A DNA stretch of 64,000 bases from Cryptomeria japonica (taxonomy: Eukaryota; Streptophyta; Pinopsida; Cupressales; Cupressaceae). Location of the stretch: contig NC_081408.1 of assembly GCF_030272615.1 (NCBI RefSeq), positions 619,688,476 to 619,752,475 on the forward strand. The letters are read 5' to 3'. The notes below the pieces were generated by a model. The model saw nothing but the letters and a program-made list of their open reading frames with translations, searched no databases and had not been told where the DNA came from. The stretch's first letter is position 1. The number at the start of each line of letters is the position of its first letter. Shown piece by piece: positions 59,802 to 64,000 of the stretch. The position numbers were made by a program, and so were the translations under genes.

Positions 59802-60920
59802 TCACTTACTTCTGAACACTTTGAAGTATTTAATTGATGGATTCTGGTCATACCACAGTTCATAAGGTGTCATTTTGTTGTTTGTTCTCAATTGAACCCA
59901 GTTCAAAGTATATACAATAGTGTGAATTGCTTCCTTCCAATACATAACCAATATGTTTTCTTCATTTAGCATGGTTCTTTCCATCTCCTTGACTATCCCA
60001 TTTTTCCTTTCCACCCCACCATTTTGTTGTGGTGTTCTTGGAGCTAAATATTGTCTTCTTATTCCATGTCTCTCACAGTAATCTTCAAACTCATTTGATG
60101 TGAACTCTCTACTCTGGTCCGATAAAAGATATTTCAACTTGCATCCACTTTTTCTCTCAACCATCTTTCGGAAAATCTTAAATCTTTCAAATGCTTGAGA
60201 TTTGTCCCGTAGGAAAGTGACCTATGTCATTCTTGAAAAGTCATAAATGGGGAACATGAAGTATCTTTCACTAGCTAGAGCTCTTGCTATGGTTCATCCA
60301 AATAGATCAGTATGCACAAGTTCAAGTGGCCTTGAAGTATTGTGTTCTTTAGTCTTGAAGGACACCTTAGTCCACTTTCCTCTTACACATTCATCATAAA
60401 AATGTGCTTGCCGGTTTGATGATAGGTGGTATATGTCCCACAGAGCCCTTTTGCTTACTCTAACCAGATTATCAAAGTTTATATGGCCTAATCTCCCGTG
60501 CCACAACCAGCTCTCATCAGCTTGTCCCATCATGCATTGGGACTCAAAGCATTCCTTCAGATTGTACACATTTCCATCTGTCCTTTTTCCTTCTATTACA
60601 ATCTGACTGGTACTCTCTTTTCTTATCTGGCAACCGGTAGAGTCAAAGGTGACTTTGTATCCTTTGTCACACATTTGACTCACACTAAGTAAATTATGCT
60701 TTAAACCTTCCACATAATATACATCATGTGCCTTCAATTTTCCATCTATGTTCAAAGTACATTTTCCCTTTATCTTGATGGAAGAGTTGTCTCCAAATAT
60801 TATTGAACCTCCATTCCAATTGTCAAGTTTAATAAAAAAAATTTATCTCTGGTCATGTGATTGGAACATCCACTATCTACAACCCACAAGTTTCTTCTCT
60901 CTACATGGAGGCCTAGGGAA
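59802..60920 (-). pseudogene. E8 protease and integrase remnant
   Basis: Protease motif WVVDSGCSNHMTRDK near 60870; then GLKHNLLSVSQMCDKGYK, the H2C2 zone WLWHGRLGHINFDNL with one Cys apparently lost (FYDECVRGKW), and the integrase core with LVHTDLFG, LLSDQSREFTSNEF (the usual SDxGGEF, partly changed) and RTPQQNGGVERKNGIV. Frameshifts occur between the blocks; 59261-59801 is the eroded integrase C-terminus and linker. Confidence 0.85.
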
Positions 60921-63126
60921 GTCTACACAATCTGACTTGATTTTGTATTATTCTTGTCCTTCTCAACCCAAACTAGGTTGGCTTCTTTCTTCTTGTCTAC
61001 TATAATTTCATGCTCTGGTTTTGTTACCAGTTGTTGATCTGGTACTGACTTGTTTTGTTGGGTTGTTATGAGTCTGCAATGTTTAGCAATATGCCCAAAC
61101 TTTTGATAATTATAATATTTTACATTGCCATTAAATGATGAATTTGAAAACCTATTGTAGGATACCAATAGACGTTTCTTACATTCATAACTCCTATGAC
61201 CCAAATCATTACAGTGATGAATCACAACATTCATCTTCTGAAGTGCAGAAAAAGAATTTATACTTTAAAGCTAACAGGGGTCTTATTCACCAATCTACAA
61301 TTAGCACTTCTATGTCCATACTTATTACACTGGTAGCAATAACCATGGAATTTGGGTACATAGCAATCTTGTTTCTTTGGACTGGCAAATCTTTGTCTCA
61401 CTGGATGCCTTCCTCTCATGTTGTTGATTCTAGTGAATCCTTCACTATCCACCTTGGGATTGCCTTTTATTATTTGCATACTGGTAAGTTGTGTGACCCT
61501 TTTGGTGCTGAGCGTTTCGGTTCACAGACTGATTTAATGTAGCCTCAACATAGGTCTTCTTACTGGTATCTTTGTTGACTGTAAAGATTTTCTTATCTTT
61601 ACTTTCACTTGAGGAAGAAAATTGTATCTCCTTACCAGATGTGTCTTGTCTATTTGAACATTGTCCTTCTTCAAATCCTAAACCACCGGTGTCTTTTGAA
61701 TGCTTTTGTTTGCTCAACATCTTGCCTAAAGCTTCAGTGTTGCCCTCATACTTGCTCCTCATATTCAATTTATCCTTGCTCTTTTTTAGCTCCTTTCTAA
61801 GCCTTATAATTTTTTCTTCCAAATTATGCTGCTCCTTTTCCTTCTTTATCAAATTAGAGGATTTAACTTCACACTAGAGTTGTCGATCAAAAATTGTTTT
61901 CTTGGATTCCAACTGGAGTTGTAGATCAGAAATTGTTTTCTTGGATTCCTCCAACCATTCTTGTTCCTTTGTAGAAACATGCTTAACCTTTTTGAGTTAT
62001 CTTCTGGTTTTCTTTAACTCAAGTGCACTTATGATCTCACCTTCTAATTCTACCTTAGCTTCAATGTCTTCATCTTCATTTGCTTCCTCAACGTGTTCAT
62101 CTAGTGCCATAAAGAGATTAACTTGTCTTTCATCCTCATGGAAGTCATCTTCTGATGCACTTTCTTAATCTATGGTATCATCTTCAAAGATATATACTTT
62201 GTTCTCCTTCTAGTAGCTTCTTCTTTCTTTCCAGTAGACCCTCTTCTCTTTATCTTTACCAGAAGACCTACCAGACCTACCAGAGCTTCTTTGCTCATTC
62301 CACAAGTTTCACCATAGGGACATTTTGTAGCAAAGTGTCCTATTTTACCACAGTTAAAGCATTTGAGAGGAATTTTTCCTTTATACTTACCAGATCCTCT
62401 TTTAATATTTTTTACAAAGTTTACAACTTCAGTATCTGAGTCTCCACTAGATTCTCTATGAGTACTTTTTTCCTTACCCTTTTTGGTGGAGTTGAAAGCA
62501 ACTTCTTTCTTGTAAGTTCCTTCATTGGTTGTCCTCATCTCATAACCAGTTCGAGAGCCAAATAAATCATCCATTGAAAATATTTTCAGATCCTTGGATT
62601 CCTCTATAGTAGAGAGCTTAGTATCATACTTAGATGTGAGTGATCTAAGTACCTTTTTGACAATAACTTAATCAGCTATTTCCTCTCCAAGTCCTTTGAT
62701 GGTGTTCACAGTTTCATTTACTCTTTGAAGATAATTTGCAATCTTTTCTTCATCTTTCATCTTCAAGCCTTCAAGATGACCTCTTAGTGTTTTCATCTTG
62801 GCCTCCTTAACCTTAACATCTCCTTCAAATAATCTCTGCATTTTATCCCAAGTCTCCTTGGCGGATAAGTGATGCATAACCTTAACAAACTCAGTATCAG
62901 ACAACCCACTAAGAATAGCATGTTTAGCCTTTGCATTGTTTTCGTACTCCTTCTTAGCATCCAGATATATAGGAGTAACACTAGGGACAATATATCCATT
63001 CTTAACAGACATCCAAACATCAAAACCTAGGGAGGACATATATGTTTCCATTCTTCTACTCCAGAAGGCATAGTTGGTTCCATCAAACATGGGGGCTTTG
63101 GAGGAGGAGGACTCATTTCTTACCAT
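60921..63126 (-). pseudogene. E8 gag with coiled coil and multiple CCHC units
   Basis: The start is ATG 63126 (MVRNESSSSKAPMFDGTNYA). UBN2-type gag (WSRRMETYMSSLGFDVW, ETWDKMQRLFEGDVKVKE, YLQRVNETVNTIKGLGEE), first knuckle CFNCGKIGHFATKC, a long coiled coil (EKIIRLRKELKKSKDKLN), LGKMLSKQKHSKDTGGLGFE, a second knuckle CYQCNKYGHRSANC, and further knuckles near 61,200-61,070 (CNDLGHRSYEC, YQKFGHIAKHC). Stops and shifts break it. The second half aligns with ORF1 of E3 and E5. Confidence 0.85.
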
Positions 63127-63187
63127 TGTGTTCTTAGAACGGAGTCTACCCAAGCTAGAGAAATATTTGATAAACAATAAACCTAAG

Positions 63188-63201
63188 GCTCTGATACGAA
63201 T
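63188..63201 (-). promoter_or_regulatory. E8 primer-binding site (tRNA-iMet, one change)
   Basis: The sense sequence ATTCGTATCAGAGC, with one mismatch to ATTGGTATCAGAGC, directly follows the 5' LTR. Confidence 0.85.
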
Positions 63202-64000
63202 TGTAAAACATAGTATGTCACTGATAAAGGCGGGGGGGTGAATCGGTGATTTCAAACAAAATCAGGTAGTGTGTGTGTGTGAGAGAGAGAGAGAGAGATC
63301 GGTAACAATGAGAACACTAATAATCAATCATACACAAAAGAAACACCACATAACACCGGTTATAAGAGGAAAACCCAATGAAGGAAAAACCTCGGTGAGA
63401 AAAGTTGTTGGTGTCTACTGCTTCAATCCAACCTCACAATAAAACAACAATATTACAATGATTTAGGGCACTAGCCCAAGGAGCACCAACCCCTGCACCG
63501 AGCACCAACTCAGTAATCTACAATGAAAGCACCTTGTTACAGATGAGTTTTGTAACATGTATTCAACTTCTCTTTGTCAGTTACAACTCTTCTTTGTTTC
63601 ATCGATTCTTTCACTATCGGTTATCAGTTTACTTTTTCTGATCCCTTGTCGGTTAGCCTTTGCATTTCTTAACTTTCCATGATCCTTAGTCTGCACTCTT
63701 TCACTCTATGATGCCTTCTTATTGGTTCAATCACTACCGGTACCCTTGACTATTAAGTCTATAACAGTTCACCAGTCACTTTGCCTCTTATAGGTTTAGT
63801 CCCTTTTGCTAGTTAACCATCTCCTGTCAGTTCTGATTTAAATTATCAATTACTTCACTCACACTTAATATGATCAACTCTTTGTTTTCTCAAGCACCCT
63901 CTTTTCTAGCAACTGGCATCACATATAATCTCTTCAATCTACATATTTATACATAAGTTTTCCCGCCACAATGAGGTTCAAACTATCTATGGTTAGGGTT
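63202..64000 (-). repeat. E8 5' LTR (partial)
   Basis: It starts TGTAAAACATAG, with the U5 hairpin GTCACTGA/TCGGTGAT (63217-63250), a TG/GA microsatellite at about 63269-63299, and matches 55899 onward. It is cut by the end of the window. Confidence 0.88.

Larger units (their letters stand above)
55899..64000 (-). mobile_element. E8: decayed autonomous copia element, extends beyond the window
   Basis: 3' LTR 55899-57649, pol and gag remnants 57882-63126, primer site 63188-63201, and a 5' LTR from 63202 running off the end. Order gag-PR-IN-RT-RH, several frameshifts. Gag has a coiled coil and extra CCHC units, making it the closest enzyme-bearing relative of E3 and E5 in the window. Length without the missing end is over 8.1 kb. 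Confidence 0.85.

Overview
The window looks like intergenic DNA from a very large, repeat-filled plant genome; a conifer or other gymnosperm is my best guess. The basis is LTR retrotransposons nested inside each other, plant-type Ty1/copia proteins, tRNA-iMet primer sites and no recognisable host gene. The species cannot be fixed from sequence alone. By-eye counts are given as approximate.

Backbone: an old plus-strand Ty3/gypsy gag remnant is split into three collinear pieces (628-1216, 19867-20287, 53430-54805) by two large insertions. Each insertion is bounded by TG..CA-type ends and an exact 5-bp target-site duplication (TSD). Insertion 1 (1217-19861, TSD CATCT) is a decayed minus-strand copia element, here C2. 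It contains C1 (1999-9214, TSD ACCAA), a young and almost complete minus-strand copia with three in-frame stops; C3 (11853-16071, TSD CTCTC), a plus-strand gag-protease-only copia; and a 334-bp TRIM (17586-17919, TSD ATACT) whose two 135-bp LTRs each contain a complete tRNA-like sequence with Pol III A and B boxes.

Insertion 2 (20288-53424, TSD CCCAA) is E3, a plus-strand non-autonomous LTR element. It encodes a coiled-coil plus multi-CCHC protein (ORF1) and a long protein of unknown family (ORF2), with no protease, integrase or reverse transcriptase. Inside it lie a solo LTR (20666-22399), a 4.7-kb solo-LTR-like element E6 (24636-29330, TSD AACAT), a relative of E3 in minus orientation (E5, 32675-39281), and E4 (47122-53352, TSD CTTTC), which encodes another unknown long ORF and lacks a visible LTR pair. 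A tandem duplication (28272-41994 repeated from 41995) has copied the E6 tail, ORF2, the 3' LTR and the start of E4.

Right end: the gypsy gag is cut at 54806 by E7 (a partial plus-strand LTR). E7 is cut at 55899 by E8, a decayed minus-strand autonomous copia that runs off the window. E8 gag has the same coiled-coil and multi-CCHC region as ORF1 of E3 and E5, so E8-type elements are the natural helper for those non-autonomous families.

The most interesting signals are the tRNA-bearing TRIM and its shared ends with C3; the E3/E5 gag-like plus unknown-ORF architecture; and a co-varying hairpin with a C-rich loop in U5, directly before the primer-binding site, in C2, E3, E5, E8 and the solo LTR.
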